Assembly (NCBI RefSeq): GCF_009208105.1 | Contig: NZ_WFKL01000001.1 | Location: 4,526,001-4,590,000, forward strand | Length of the DNA: 64,000 bases | DNA from: Rouxiella sp. S1S-2 | GTDB lineage: Bacteria > Pseudomonadota > Gammaproteobacteria > Enterobacterales > Enterobacteriaceae | Direction: 5' to 3' | Shown here: positions 1 to 7,260 of the stretch, piece by piece | Layout of the letters: the number at the start of each line of letters is the position of its first letter | Numbering within the stretch: the first letter of the stretch is position 1 | The notes under the pieces: model-generated | Database searches by the model: none | What the model was told of the DNA's origin: nothing | What the model saw: the letters and a program-made list of their open reading frames with translations, nothing else | Made by a program: the position numbers and the translations under genes

Positions 1-895
1 CACATCCGTCGTTATTCGGCCCGTGGGAATGAATTTGAACGCCGCGGATAGTAATATTCTCGCTGAGGACCGGATGCAGTTCCCACATCGGTGAATTAAT
101 GATCGTAATATCTTCAATCAAAACGTTTTTACAATGATAAGGCTGAATGAAATTAGGCCGTAAAAAATGTCCAAGACCAAACACCCGTTCGGCCACCGGC
201 GTTCCCTGTTCCCCCATCTGCATCAGCTTTTTCATGTCGCCATATTGTTTAACCTGCGTGCCGTCGGCCTGTTTCCAGGCCCACCAGTTCTCTTTGCTGG
301 CCTGCCCGTCGAGCGTCCCTTTACCGGTAATAGCAACGTTTTCGGCATCAACGGCATAAATAAGCGGGGAAAAGTTCATGCATTCAATACCTTCCCAACG
401 AGTAAGCACGTTAGGGTACTTCTGAGGATCGGTGAAAAATTTCAAGGTAGCGCCGTCGGCGAGGTGCAGATTAACGCCGCTTTTCAACCAAATTGGGCCA
501 CTGAAATATATACCCTGCGGGATAATAACCCGTCCGCCACCGGCCTGATGGCAGGCTTCAATAGCCTGCTTAATTGCCTGTGAAGCATCCTCTCCCTGCC
601 GTTTAACACCGAAATCCGTAATCGTGAAATCTCGATGTGGAAATTCAGGCGCTTTTATTCGAGCCAGTATCGGCGGTAAGTCTTGCCATCCCTGCGCCAT
701 AGAATGGGCAACGGGTGCTGAATTTTCCAACGAAGACGCATTCGAAGGCGACGGGACTGGTGCCTCGGCGGCCAGCGTACTCCGCGGCAGCATTATTGGC
801 CCAAACGTTATAGCCGCGGCCCCCCACTGCAGCAGATGACGACGAGACAGAGGAGAAGTCTGCTGTTTATTATCTTCAACGTTTTTGTTTTCCAT
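1..895 (-). CDS. Glycoside hydrolase family 28 (polygalacturonase-like), C-terminus beyond window
   Basis: The reading frame opens at an ATG at 895 and runs off the left edge (298 codons seen). The N-terminus carries a twin-arginine signal (LSRRHLLQWGAA, about residues 21-32) followed by a hydrophobic stretch, so the enzyme is probably exported folded by Tat. Next come a pectate-lyase-like start (TDFGVKRQGEDASQAIKQAI), the GGGRVIIPQGIYFSGPI strand, and, at the very edge, SHGPNNDGC. The last is the GH28 catalytic motif (usually NTDG followed by D). The family hydrolyses alpha-1,4 galacturonan; this subgroup includes the exo-acting PehX type, but exo versus endo action cannot be settled from this fragment. 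It is divergent from the acetyltransferase at 1177 and has an ExuR/UxuR-like palindrome about 90 bp upstream. Confidence 0.88.
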   Translation of the reverse strand, partial: MENKNVEDNKQQTSPLSRRHLLQWGAAAITFGPIMLPRSTLAAEAPVPSPSNASSLENSAPVAHSMAQGWQDLPPILARIKAPEFPHRDFTITDFGVKRQGEDASQAIKQAIEACHQAGGGRVIIPQGIYFSGPIWLKSGVNLHLADGATLKFFTDPQKYPNVLTRWEGIECMNFSPLIYAVDAENVAITGKGTLDGQASKENWWAWKQADGTQVKQYGDMKKLMQMGEQGTPVAERVFGLGHFLRPNFIQPYHCKNVLIEDITIINSPMWELHPVLSENITIRGVQIHSHGPNNDGC

Positions 896-984
896 TGCTC
901 ACTCCCACGTTAAAAAAACCACGACTGACCAAGGATATCACACAGGTTTGAGGGATAATTGGCTTAAATATCATCACAAAGTAA

Positions 985-1002
985 AAGTTGTTATACAACA
1001 TT
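985..1002. promoter_or_regulatory. ExuR/UxuR-like GntR operator upstream of the GH28 gene
   Basis: The 18-mer AAGTTGTTATACAACATT has a near-perfect dyad around TATA. It resembles the UxuR/ExuR hexuronate operator as I remember it (AAATTGGTATACCAATTT), agreeing at about 13 of 18 positions. It lies 90-107 bp upstream of the GH28 start codon. Galacturonate control of a polygalacturonase would make biological sense. The dyad is seen; the regulator is inferred. Confidence 0.45.
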
Positions 1003-1176
1003 GCAGAAGGTATGGATGAAAAATAGACGCAGGTTGTGATTCCACTCGCAGTTTGCGGGGCTTGCACTCTGGCCGAAAATTGCTGATGCCAGGTGAAGGC
1101 GGTTGCGGTAGATAGCGACTTCTGATTTTATAATCTCTACGTAAAACGCAACTTATTCAGGCAAAACGGAATAACG

Positions 1177-1890
1177 ATGACCACCCTTAATCATTTTGGA
1201 CAGCCGATTGGTGATGAAGTCTCCGGCTGGCAAGCGCGCCCGCTCCCTGAGCGCAGCACGCTGGAAGGAGACTATTGCCGTCTCGAACCGTTAGACGTTA
1301 ATAAGCACAGCAAGTCGCTGTTTGACGCGTGGCACAGCATTGATGACGATCGCGACTGGACCTATTTCTCAATCGATCGTCCGGCTACTCAGCACGACTG
1401 TGATACCTACATCACTAAAATTTCCAGTCTGAAAGATCCGCTCTATTTCGCCGTGATTGACAAGGCAACCCTGCGCGCGATTGGCGGCGTCTCGCTAATG
1501 CGCCTCGATCCAGTAAACGGTGTAGCAGAAATCGGTTGGGTGAACTGGTCACCGCTGATGAAGCGTTCGCGATTTGGAACGGAAGCGATTTATCTCCTGC
1601 TTACTTATCTGTTTGATAAATTGGGTTATCGCCGCTGTGAATGGAAATGCAACAGTCTGAATGAACCCTCCAACTTTGCGGCTAAACGTTTTGGTTTTCA
1701 GTTTGAAGGTACTTTCCGTCAGGCAATGCTCACCAAAGGCAATAATCGCGATACCTGCTGGTATTCGATGCTCGACGGTGAATGGCCGCCAATCAAGTCA
1801 GCGTTTCAGCAATGGCTTGGCGCCGAAAACTTCACGCCAGAAGGTGAACAAAAACAGAAGCTTGAAAGTTTCAGGGTGGCGATAAAATAA
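1177..1890 (+). CDS. GNAT N-acetyltransferase, RimJ/RimL type
   Basis: This 237-residue protein has the RimJ/RimL-type GNAT fold (Acetyltransf_3). An N-terminal segment (residues 1-25) precedes LEGDYCRLEPLDVNKHSKSLFDAWH; the core has GGVSLMRLDPVNGVAEIGWVNWSP, and the C-terminal part has NEPSNFAAKRFGFQFEGTFRQA, the typical strand-helix end that closes the acetyl-CoA site. Related proteins acetylate protein N-termini, antibiotics or small amines; the substrate here is unknown. The start is the ATG at 1177; upstream ACGGAATAACG is only a weak ribosome-binding site. It is transcribed away from the GH28 gene and converges on ada. It is the first of three unrelated GNATs within 3.5 kb. Confidence 0.85.
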   Translation: MTTLNHFGQPIGDEVSGWQARPLPERSTLEGDYCRLEPLDVNKHSKSLFDAWHSIDDDRDWTYFSIDRPATQHDCDTYITKISSLKDPLYFAVIDKATLRAIGGVSLMRLDPVNGVAEIGWVNWSPLMKRSRFGTEAIYLLLTYLFDKLGYRRCEWKCNSLNEPSNFAAKRFGFQFEGTFRQAMLTKGNNRDTCWYSMLDGEWPPIKSAFQQWLGAENFTPEGEQKQKLESFRVAIK

Positions 1891-1923
1891 ATCCGCAGGG
1901 CTGGCCTGCTGGAAAATCAGCGG

Positions 1924-2985
1924 CTATGCGCCCTGCTCTTTCTCCAGCAGGCACTTTTTCCTTTCTACTCCCCAGCGATAGCCTGAAAGCGTACCATTAT
2001 TTTTTATCACCCGATGACAGGGTATGGCCACGGCCAGCAAATTGGCCGCGCAGGCTCCCGCAACGGCACGTACTGCTTTAGGAGAACCGATTCTTTCAGC
2101 CACCTCGGCGTAACTCAGTGTTTTTCCAACAGGGATAGTGCGTAGCGCATGCCAAACTCGTTGCTGAAATGCCGTACCGCGAATATCCAAAGGCAGCCTC
2201 AGGCTGGTACCCGGCTGGTCCACAAAACCGACCACGGTGGCGATCCTTTTTTCAAAATTCTCATCGTTACCAATCAGTTGTGCATGAGGAAAATTATCCT
2301 GCAGGCTCTCGATCAGCGTCTGCGGGTTATCACCCAACAGGATCGCGCAGATCCCTCGAGCACTTTCCGCCACCAAAATATCGCCCAGCGTGCATCGGCC
2401 CAAAGCAAACCATACCGCCGTGCCTTTGCCCCCTGCACGAAAAGCCTTGGGCGTCATGCCAAGGCTGGCCGGTGAAGAAGCATAAAAATTGCCGTTTGAA
2501 GCATAGCCTGCATCAAGGATTGCAGAGGTAATCGTCTGATTTTCTGCCAGTTTTTCACGAACTCGCTGCTGTCTTTTGGCTACCGCATAAGCACGCGGGG
2601 TGAGTCCGGTAAAAGTCTTGAATATGCGATGAAAATGATAAGCACTGAGGCCTACCTGCTGGGAAATTTGTGCCAGTGTGGGCGTTTTTTCGCAGGTTTC
2701 TAATAGACGACAAGCCTGCTCAACCTGTGCACCGTGCTGCTCGAGCAAAGAGTTGCGCCCCTGACGACAGCGTTTGCAGGCGCGATATCCTGCCTTTTCA
2801 GCCTGAGCGGCGCCGGTAAAATACTCTACGTTGTCACGATTGGGCATTCGTGACGGGCATGAGGGCGCACAGTAAATCCCGGTCGTTTTAACGGCGTAAA
2901 CAAAATCACCATCAGCCTTGGCGTCGCGGCTGACAATCGCCTGCCAGCGGGCTTCGTCGTCGGTATTATATTTATCGTGCTTCAT
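1924..2985 (-). CDS. ada: Ada: methylphosphotriester-sensing regulator and O6-methylguanine-DNA methyltransferase
   Basis: Ada repairs alkylated DNA and activates the adaptive response. The N-terminal Ada zinc domain has the four cysteines C39, C43, C70 and C73 (YCAPSC and CKRC); C39 is the expected methyl acceptor. A central AraC-type helix-turn-helix (YHFHRIFKTFTGLTPRAYAVAKR) follows. The C-terminal methyltransferase domain has the active-site motif PCHRV and LSGYRWG. At 353 residues it matches the family (E. coli 354). I chose the ATG at 2985, preceded by GAGAGA, over the TTG two codons earlier. There is no alkB directly downstream, unlike in E. coli. A short inverted repeat lies 18-35 bp upstream of the start. 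Confidence 0.97.
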   Translation of the reverse strand: MKHDKYNTDDEARWQAIVSRDAKADGDFVYAVKTTGIYCAPSCPSRMPNRDNVEYFTGAAQAEKAGYRACKRCRQGRNSLLEQHGAQVEQACRLLETCEKTPTLAQISQQVGLSAYHFHRIFKTFTGLTPRAYAVAKRQQRVREKLAENQTITSAILDAGYASNGNFYASSPASLGMTPKAFRAGGKGTAVWFALGRCTLGDILVAESARGICAILLGDNPQTLIESLQDNFPHAQLIGNDENFEKRIATVVGFVDQPGTSLRLPLDIRGTAFQQRVWHALRTIPVGKTLSYAEVAERIGSPKAVRAVAGACAANLLAVAIPCHRVIKNNGTLSGYRWGVERKKCLLEKEQGA

Positions 2986-3002
2986 GGTCAATCTCTCTCA
3001 CT

Positions 3003-3020
3003 GGCTCAATACACTGAGCC
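3003..3020. repeat. Inverted repeat in the ada upstream region
   Basis: GGCTCA and TGAGCC flank a 6-nt centre, 18-35 bp upstream of the ada start. No T-run follows on either strand, so it is not a typical terminator. It could be an operator or an mRNA leader hairpin. No clear Ada box (AAAGCGCA) is present; AAAAGCAAG in the same gap is only a weak resemblance. Confidence 0.3.
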
Positions 3021-3061
3021 TAAAAGCTTTGCCTGCCGATAACACTCCGCGGCTTGCTTTT

Positions 3062-3583
3062 TCATTTCGCGACTGGATGCTCAGGCGTTGACAGAATCAG
3101 CTGATAAAATGCCAAATCCAGCCAGCGATCAAACTTATAGGCGGCCTGCTTGATAATCCCCGCCTCAATGAATCCAGCCTGGGTATGCAGTGCAATGCTG
3201 GCGGCATTAGTCGCGTCAATTCCGCCAATCAGCGTGTGAACCTGTCGCCGTTTTGCCTCTTCAATGAGGGCATTAAGTAAAACTTTCCCCAGCCCCTGAC
3301 CGCGATGCTGTGGGTGAATATAAATCGAGTGCTCAACGGAATACTTATAAGCAGGCCAAGCGCGGAAAGTCCCATAGCTGGCGAATCCGAGCAGTTTGCC
3401 TTGACTATTTTCTAATCCAATCACCGGAAAATTACCATTGCGCTTAGCGGCAAACCACGGTCCCATACTTCCAATATCACGCTCACGGTAGTCATAAAGC
3501 GCCGTTGAGTTAAGGATAGCCTCATTGAAGATCTCGAGTATAGCGCCAGCGTGTCGAGATTCAGTGCAGTCGATCAGATTCAT
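3062..3583 (-). CDS. GNAT N-acetyltransferase, phosphinothricin/methionine-sulfone acetyltransferase type (MnaT-like)
   Basis: This 173-residue single-domain GNAT has the phosphinothricin/L-amino-acid acetyltransferase pattern: an early IFNEAI segment, a GFASYGTFRAWPAYKYSVEHSIYIHPQHRGQGLGKVLL block whose Q-x-x-G-x-G motif binds acetyl-CoA, and the late NAASIALHTQAGF and FDRWLDL elements. The E. coli relative MnaT (YncA) acetylates methionine sulfoximine/sulfone and similar toxic amino-acid analogues, so detoxification is the most likely role; the substrate is inferred. It is divergent from the XRE-cupin gene at 3661 across a 77-bp gap containing a strong palindrome, and ada follows 76 bp downstream on the same strand. 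Confidence 0.85.
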   Translation of the reverse strand: MNLIDCTESRHAGAILEIFNEAILNSTALYDYRERDIGSMGPWFAAKRNGNFPVIGLENSQGKLLGFASYGTFRAWPAYKYSVEHSIYIHPQHRGQGLGKVLLNALIEEAKRRQVHTLIGGIDATNAASIALHTQAGFIEAGIIKQAAYKFDRWLDLAFYQLILSTPEHPVAK

Positions 3584-3619
3584 AACGATCCCCCTCTTGT
3601 TAATCCAGATTCCAATATA

Positions 3620-3635
3620 GTAGAATTAATTCCAC
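3620..3635. promoter_or_regulatory. Near-perfect palindrome in the acetyltransferase/XRE divergent promoter
   Basis: GTAGAATTAATTCCAC is a 16-bp dyad with half-sites GTRGAATT and AATTCYAC; only the third position of each arm departs from symmetry. It sits 26-41 bp before the XRE-cupin start and 37-52 bp before the acetyltransferase start, where an autoregulatory operator controlling both directions is expected. The regulator (the XRE-cupin protein) is inferred from position only. Confidence 0.45.
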
Positions 3636-3660
3636 AAAAGTAAATTAGGCGACAGAAAAA

Positions 3661-4215
3661 ATGTCAATCGGTGAAGTCATTGCAAAGCGCCTGCTTGCTT
3701 TGCGCAAAAGCAAGGGCCTGAATCTGGAACAGTTAGCCGAGCTTTCACAAGTGAGCAAGGCCATGATTTCCAAAATTGAACGCCAGGAGAGCAGCCCGAG
3801 CGCGACAATCCTTGGCAGGTTGGCCGCCGGCCTGGGCGTGTCGGTTACGCTGCTGTTATCTGACGACAGCGACAGACCAAAACATTTTATGCGCCGTGAT
3901 GAACAGGAGGTATGGCAAGATCCCGATATCGGTTATTTACGCCGCCAAGTGCTGCCGCCCGAGGCGCAAACGGCTCTTGAGATGATTGAAGTGACCCTGC
4001 CAGCCCAGTCCCGCGTGAGTTATCCACGCTGGGAAAACAGACCGTATAAGCAGCGCCTGTGGTTAGTTGAGGGTGAGTTAACGGTCTATTACGGCGAAAC
4101 CCGTTACTCGTTATTGCCCGGCGATGTGCTGGTTTTTGGCGTTGATTTACCCGTCACTTTTGATAACGTCGATGCACAACCCTGTCGATATCTGCTAGTG
4201 ATTAACCAAGGATAA
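3661..4215 (+). CDS. XRE-family transcriptional regulator with C-terminal cupin domain
   Basis: The 184-residue protein has an N-terminal lambda-repressor-like HTH (about residues 7-60: LRKSKGLNLEQLAELSQVSKAMISKIERQESSPSATILGRLAAGLGV). The C-terminal cupin barrel (about 110-184) ends with WLVEGELTVYYGETRYSLLPGDVLVFG. This is the PuuR/SutR-like architecture, in which the cupin senses a small metabolite and the HTH represses nearby genes. The GNAT gene at 4226 starts 10 bp after its stop, so the two are almost surely co-transcribed; the MnaT-like gene is divergent. This suggests a regulator of acetylation-based detoxification. The ligand is unknown. Confidence 0.9.
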   Translation: MSIGEVIAKRLLALRKSKGLNLEQLAELSQVSKAMISKIERQESSPSATILGRLAAGLGVSVTLLLSDDSDRPKHFMRRDEQEVWQDPDIGYLRRQVLPPEAQTALEMIEVTLPAQSRVSYPRWENRPYKQRLWLVEGELTVYYGETRYSLLPGDVLVFGVDLPVTFDNVDAQPCRYLLVINQG

Positions 4216-4225
4216 GGAAACGCGC

Positions 4226-4681
4226 GTGCTCACTATCAATCTCACCACCTTGAAGGACCCGCAGTTTATTGAGTTAGTCAGTCAGTTAGATGCCTACCAG
4301 AGTGTGTTATATCCAGCCGAAAGTGACTACAGCATGCCGCTTGAGGAGATGGCAAATAATGAACATTACCCGTTTATCGCCGACGTTGACGGCATGGGCG
4401 TCGGTTGCGGCTGTTTATATATTGGCGACAACGGGCTGGCGGAAATTAAACGGGTTTACGTCAATCCGCAGTTTCGCGGACAACGTATTGCCGAACAGTT
4501 GATGACGGCAGTTGAAGCACAGGCGCGACGGCTGCGGCTGCCGCGCCTTTATCTGGAAACTGGCGTTGATCATCAGGGGGCGATCGGCCTTTATCAAAAA
4601 TGTGGTTTTATGATCACCGAGCGTTTTGGCGACTATCTCGACGATCCGCTGAGCGTTTTTATGCTTAAAGACTTGCAGTAA
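4226..4681 (+). CDS. GNAT N-acetyltransferase
   Basis: This 151-residue GNAT starts with GTG at 4226, preceded by AAGGAAA in the tail of the XRE gene. The core motif is EIKRVYVNPQFRGQRIAEQLMTAVEAQAR, with the acetyl-CoA loop Q/R-x-x-G-x-A as RGQRIA, followed by LYLETGVDHQGAIGLYQKCGF. The motif order matches small-molecule acetyltransferases; the substrate is not evident. It is the second gene of the XRE-cupin operon, so its expression is probably set by that regulator. It converges on the M28 peptidase gene with an 11-bp gap. Confidence 0.83.
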   Translation: MLTINLTTLKDPQFIELVSQLDAYQSVLYPAESDYSMPLEEMANNEHYPFIADVDGMGVGCGCLYIGDNGLAEIKRVYVNPQFRGQRIAEQLMTAVEAQARRLRLPRLYLETGVDHQGAIGLYQKCGFMITERFGDYLDDPLSVFMLKDLQ

Positions 4682-4692
4682 TCATCGGTTGA

Positions 4693-6381
4693 TTATTTCT
4701 GCAGCCTGTTACTGATTTTTTGCAGCAGCGCCAAGGCGCGATCGCACTGGCGGCGATACTGCGTTTGCATCATCAGTGCTGTTTCGGGAGTGGTTTGTCC
4801 TAGATCTGCCGCCAGTGGCTGAAAACCGGGAAAAGCACCGCCGCGATAGCTGAGATCGTAGTGAAAATCATCGGTGGCGCTGTAACGAAGGCGATGAAGA
4901 TCCGCTACGGTGCGCACTAAGATCGACTGCCAACGATCGGGGTGGCTGTGCGACAAATGCTGAAGATGGGCGATCGGATCCTGCAAATTCCGTAACTTTT
5001 GTTCGATCTGTGCGAGGCTAAATTCAGGGTCCAACCTCTGCTGTAGTTGACGTAACGCCTGCCGGTTATTTTCAAGGTAATCGACGGCATCTATCGGCAA
5101 TGACGGCTCAATCAGCAAAGCAGTAAGCCAATGCGCGTGAATTTGGCAATCACGCCAGAGAATGTTCAAATCCACTTTGTCGTAAGTGTCCTCTTCAGTG
5201 TGCCACCACCACCCTCCACCGCTGCCCGGTGAATCACTGGTTTTCTCGAGCGGCACTTCCCGCAGCGCAAAATGCAACGGCACGCCGCTGCCCCAAAATG
5301 ACTGATCCCCCCCTTTGCCAAGAGGCGTAATGCGCAGCGCCGGCTTGCCGGTAATAACCTCTACAGCCTGATTTAGAAAGGAATTCGACTCGGCACCGCT
5401 GGCATTAATCACGACCTGAACGGCATTGAGGCAGCCTGGTGAATCAACATTAATGTGCGCCACGCAGCGTTCTCCGAGCTGCAGACGATAGTTGTCGGCA
5501 TACCAGGTTGAGCCGCCGTAGCGCGCATTGGAATGACCCGGCCACCAGGCAATGCGCAGCCCGCGCTTAAGCGTCGCGGACTGCTGCCCAAAGTGAATGG
5601 CCATCGCGACGCAAAGCGCATTACCGGTTGCGTTGTCGGTAACGCCCTCATGCCAAGAATCATAGTGGGAAGACAGCAGTACAAACTCGTCACTTTGACC
5701 GGCTATTTCGACCACTGGCAGGCTGCATTCACGCACGTGTCGCGCTAACTCAGTGCGCAATTCGGCGCGAACTGGCCCAGTGGCGAGCGTCATGCTACTC
5801 AGTAACTGTTGTCCGTCACGCTGGTTAATTGAAATCACCGGCAGCCTTGGATAACGCTGAGCATCCTCCAACGTCGGCGTTCCCCAAATCGGCCCAACCG
5901 TTTCCTCATGCAGCGCAGTTTCGGCTGAGGTCCAAATATGCACCAGACCCATCGCCCGCGCCGCATCAAGACGCTGTACGTAATCTTCAAGGCCCTGATC
6001 GGCAACCACAATCTTGCCCTCAACCTGCTGCGCCCACTGCTGCCACTCAAGGTCGCTGCGGGCAAGGGTTGACTGCGCATCGTAATAAAGCGCTGCGCTG
6101 ACACCCTGCGGACAGTGGGCAGAGAAGGAGCGGGTCTTGGCCTGGCCCTGCCAATCGGGAAAATCGGGCAGCGTCAGGCTACCGGCAAGCGGGTCACTCA
6201 GCAGCAGCGGGCAATGCTCAAGTCGCGCATCAAGCCCGTGCGAGTGCAGCACATTAACCAGCAGGCTGGCGGCACGCTCGGCGTCTTCGCTACCGGATAA
6301 ACGATGCAGCGAAGAATACGCCTGCAGAAGCTCATCCATAACCGGCATCAGTTGCTCAAAAACGGGGGCAATAAAGGCCAT
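4693..6381 (-). CDS. M28-family metallopeptidase with altered Glu-Glu motif
   Basis: This is a 562-residue M28 (aminopeptidase Y/S-like) protein without an obvious signal peptide. Residues about 100-215 look like a PA-type insert; the peptidase core follows. Likely metal ligands are H239 and D241 (SSHYDSW), D249 (DNATG), D313 (NVDS) and H394 (WWWHTEED). Where M28 enzymes normally carry the Glu-Glu pair (general base plus zinc ligand), this protein has GHSNARYGGS at 282-291, so either a subfamily uses other residues or catalysis is changed. A helical C-terminal region of about 150 residues follows. Its start codon overlaps the stop of the solute-binding protein gene by one base, so the two are translationally coupled. 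Role inferred: hydrolysis of small peptides or acylated amino acids. Confidence 0.8.
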   Translation of the reverse strand: MAFIAPVFEQLMPVMDELLQAYSSLHRLSGSEDAERAASLLVNVLHSHGLDARLEHCPLLLSDPLAGSLTLPDFPDWQGQAKTRSFSAHCPQGVSAALYYDAQSTLARSDLEWQQWAQQVEGKIVVADQGLEDYVQRLDAARAMGLVHIWTSAETALHEETVGPIWGTPTLEDAQRYPRLPVISINQRDGQQLLSSMTLATGPVRAELRTELARHVRECSLPVVEIAGQSDEFVLLSSHYDSWHEGVTDNATGNALCVAMAIHFGQQSATLKRGLRIAWWPGHSNARYGGSTWYADNYRLQLGERCVAHINVDSPGCLNAVQVVINASGAESNSFLNQAVEVITGKPALRITPLGKGGDQSFWGSGVPLHFALREVPLEKTSDSPGSGGGWWWHTEEDTYDKVDLNILWRDCQIHAHWLTALLIEPSLPIDAVDYLENNRQALRQLQQRLDPEFSLAQIEQKLRNLQDPIAHLQHLSHSHPDRWQSILVRTVADLHRLRYSATDDFHYDLSYRGGAFPGFQPLAADLGQTTPETALMMQTQYRRQCDRALALLQKISNRLQK

Positions 6382-7187
6382 TATTTTGTGCCAGCGCCCT
6401 GATGTACGGCGATATCGAGGTCACCGAAGTATTTGGTACGAATGTTATCCCAGGTGCCGTCAGCAATAATTTTTGCCAATCCCTGGTCGAGCAGCGCCTT
6501 GGTTTTGGCATCACCCTGACGTACGCCGTAGGATGAGCCGATGCTGAACAGTTTGTCGTCACGTACTTCAGGACCGGTCAGGGTGAAATCTTTACCTTCC
6601 GGTTTGTTGAGGAAGCCGTAAGTTACCGCCACCGCCGGGCTTAATGCGGCATCCAGACGACCGGCGACTAAATCTTGATAGATGGTGTCCTGATCGGCAT
6701 AGGCGACAACGTCAACGCCTTTTGGCAGCCAGTAGGCGTTAGCATACATTTCTTGAATAGACCCCTGCTGCACCGCAACGCGTTTACCTTTCAACGACTC
6801 AGGCGTCGGCAGCAGCGGACTGCCTTTTTGCACCACTAGCTTGGTCGGAATATGGTAAACAAAATCGCTGAAATCGATGACTTTGCGACGTTTTTCAGTG
6901 GCACCCTGCGGAGAAATAAAATCAACTTTTTTGGCCAGCAGCGACGGGATTTCAGCGTCAAAGCTGGTGACAACATAGTTGCACGTCACCTGCATCTCTT
7001 TGCAAATAGCGTTGGTCACGTCAATTTCATAACCACTCGGCGTCCCTTGCGCATCGCGAAATTGGAAAGGTGGATAGCTGAGATCGGCGGCAACCCGTAG
7101 TGTTTCCCCGGCGGCGTGAGCCGCGCCGGTGGTCAACGTCAAGCCCAGCAGGGCAAGGCCCAGAGTGTGTTTGATGGTGGTTTTCAT
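6381..7187 (-). CDS. Periplasmic amino-acid-binding protein (SBP_bac_3 family), orphan
   Basis: The 268-residue protein has a Sec signal peptide (positive MKTTIKHT, hydrophobic core, cleavage near AHA-A at about residue 25) followed by a family 3 solute-binding domain: LRVAADLSYPPFQFRDAQGTPSGYEIDV, FDAEIPSLLAKKVDFI and GKRVAVQQGSIQEMY. The family binds polar amino acids or opines for ABC importers. No permease or ATPase gene lies nearby; instead the gene sits between the M20 hydrolase (73 bp upstream) and the M28 peptidase (1-bp overlap). It may feed an importer encoded elsewhere. The ligand is unknown, but the neighbours suggest a peptide- or N-acyl-amino-acid-derived compound. Confidence 0.88.
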   Translation of the reverse strand: MKTTIKHTLGLALLGLTLTTGAAHAAGETLRVAADLSYPPFQFRDAQGTPSGYEIDVTNAICKEMQVTCNYVVTSFDAEIPSLLAKKVDFISPQGATEKRRKVIDFSDFVYHIPTKLVVQKGSPLLPTPESLKGKRVAVQQGSIQEMYANAYWLPKGVDVVAYADQDTIYQDLVAGRLDAALSPAVAVTYGFLNKPEGKDFTLTGPEVRDDKLFSIGSSYGVRQGDAKTKALLDQGLAKIIADGTWDNIRTKYFGDLDIAVHQGAGTK

Positions 7188-7260
7188 GATTCTTTTTCCC
7201 GTCTTTTTTTCTTAAAAGTTTATTTTCTGAGGATAATGGTTTCTTCAACGCAACCGGTTT

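Noticed and set aside
167..583. A 138-codon plus-strand frame
   Set aside because: It lies antisense to the GH28 gene, whose minus-strand translation shows clear family motifs.
2986..3061. An Ada box upstream of ada
   Set aside because: Only AAAAGCAAG is present; it is too weak a match to claim.
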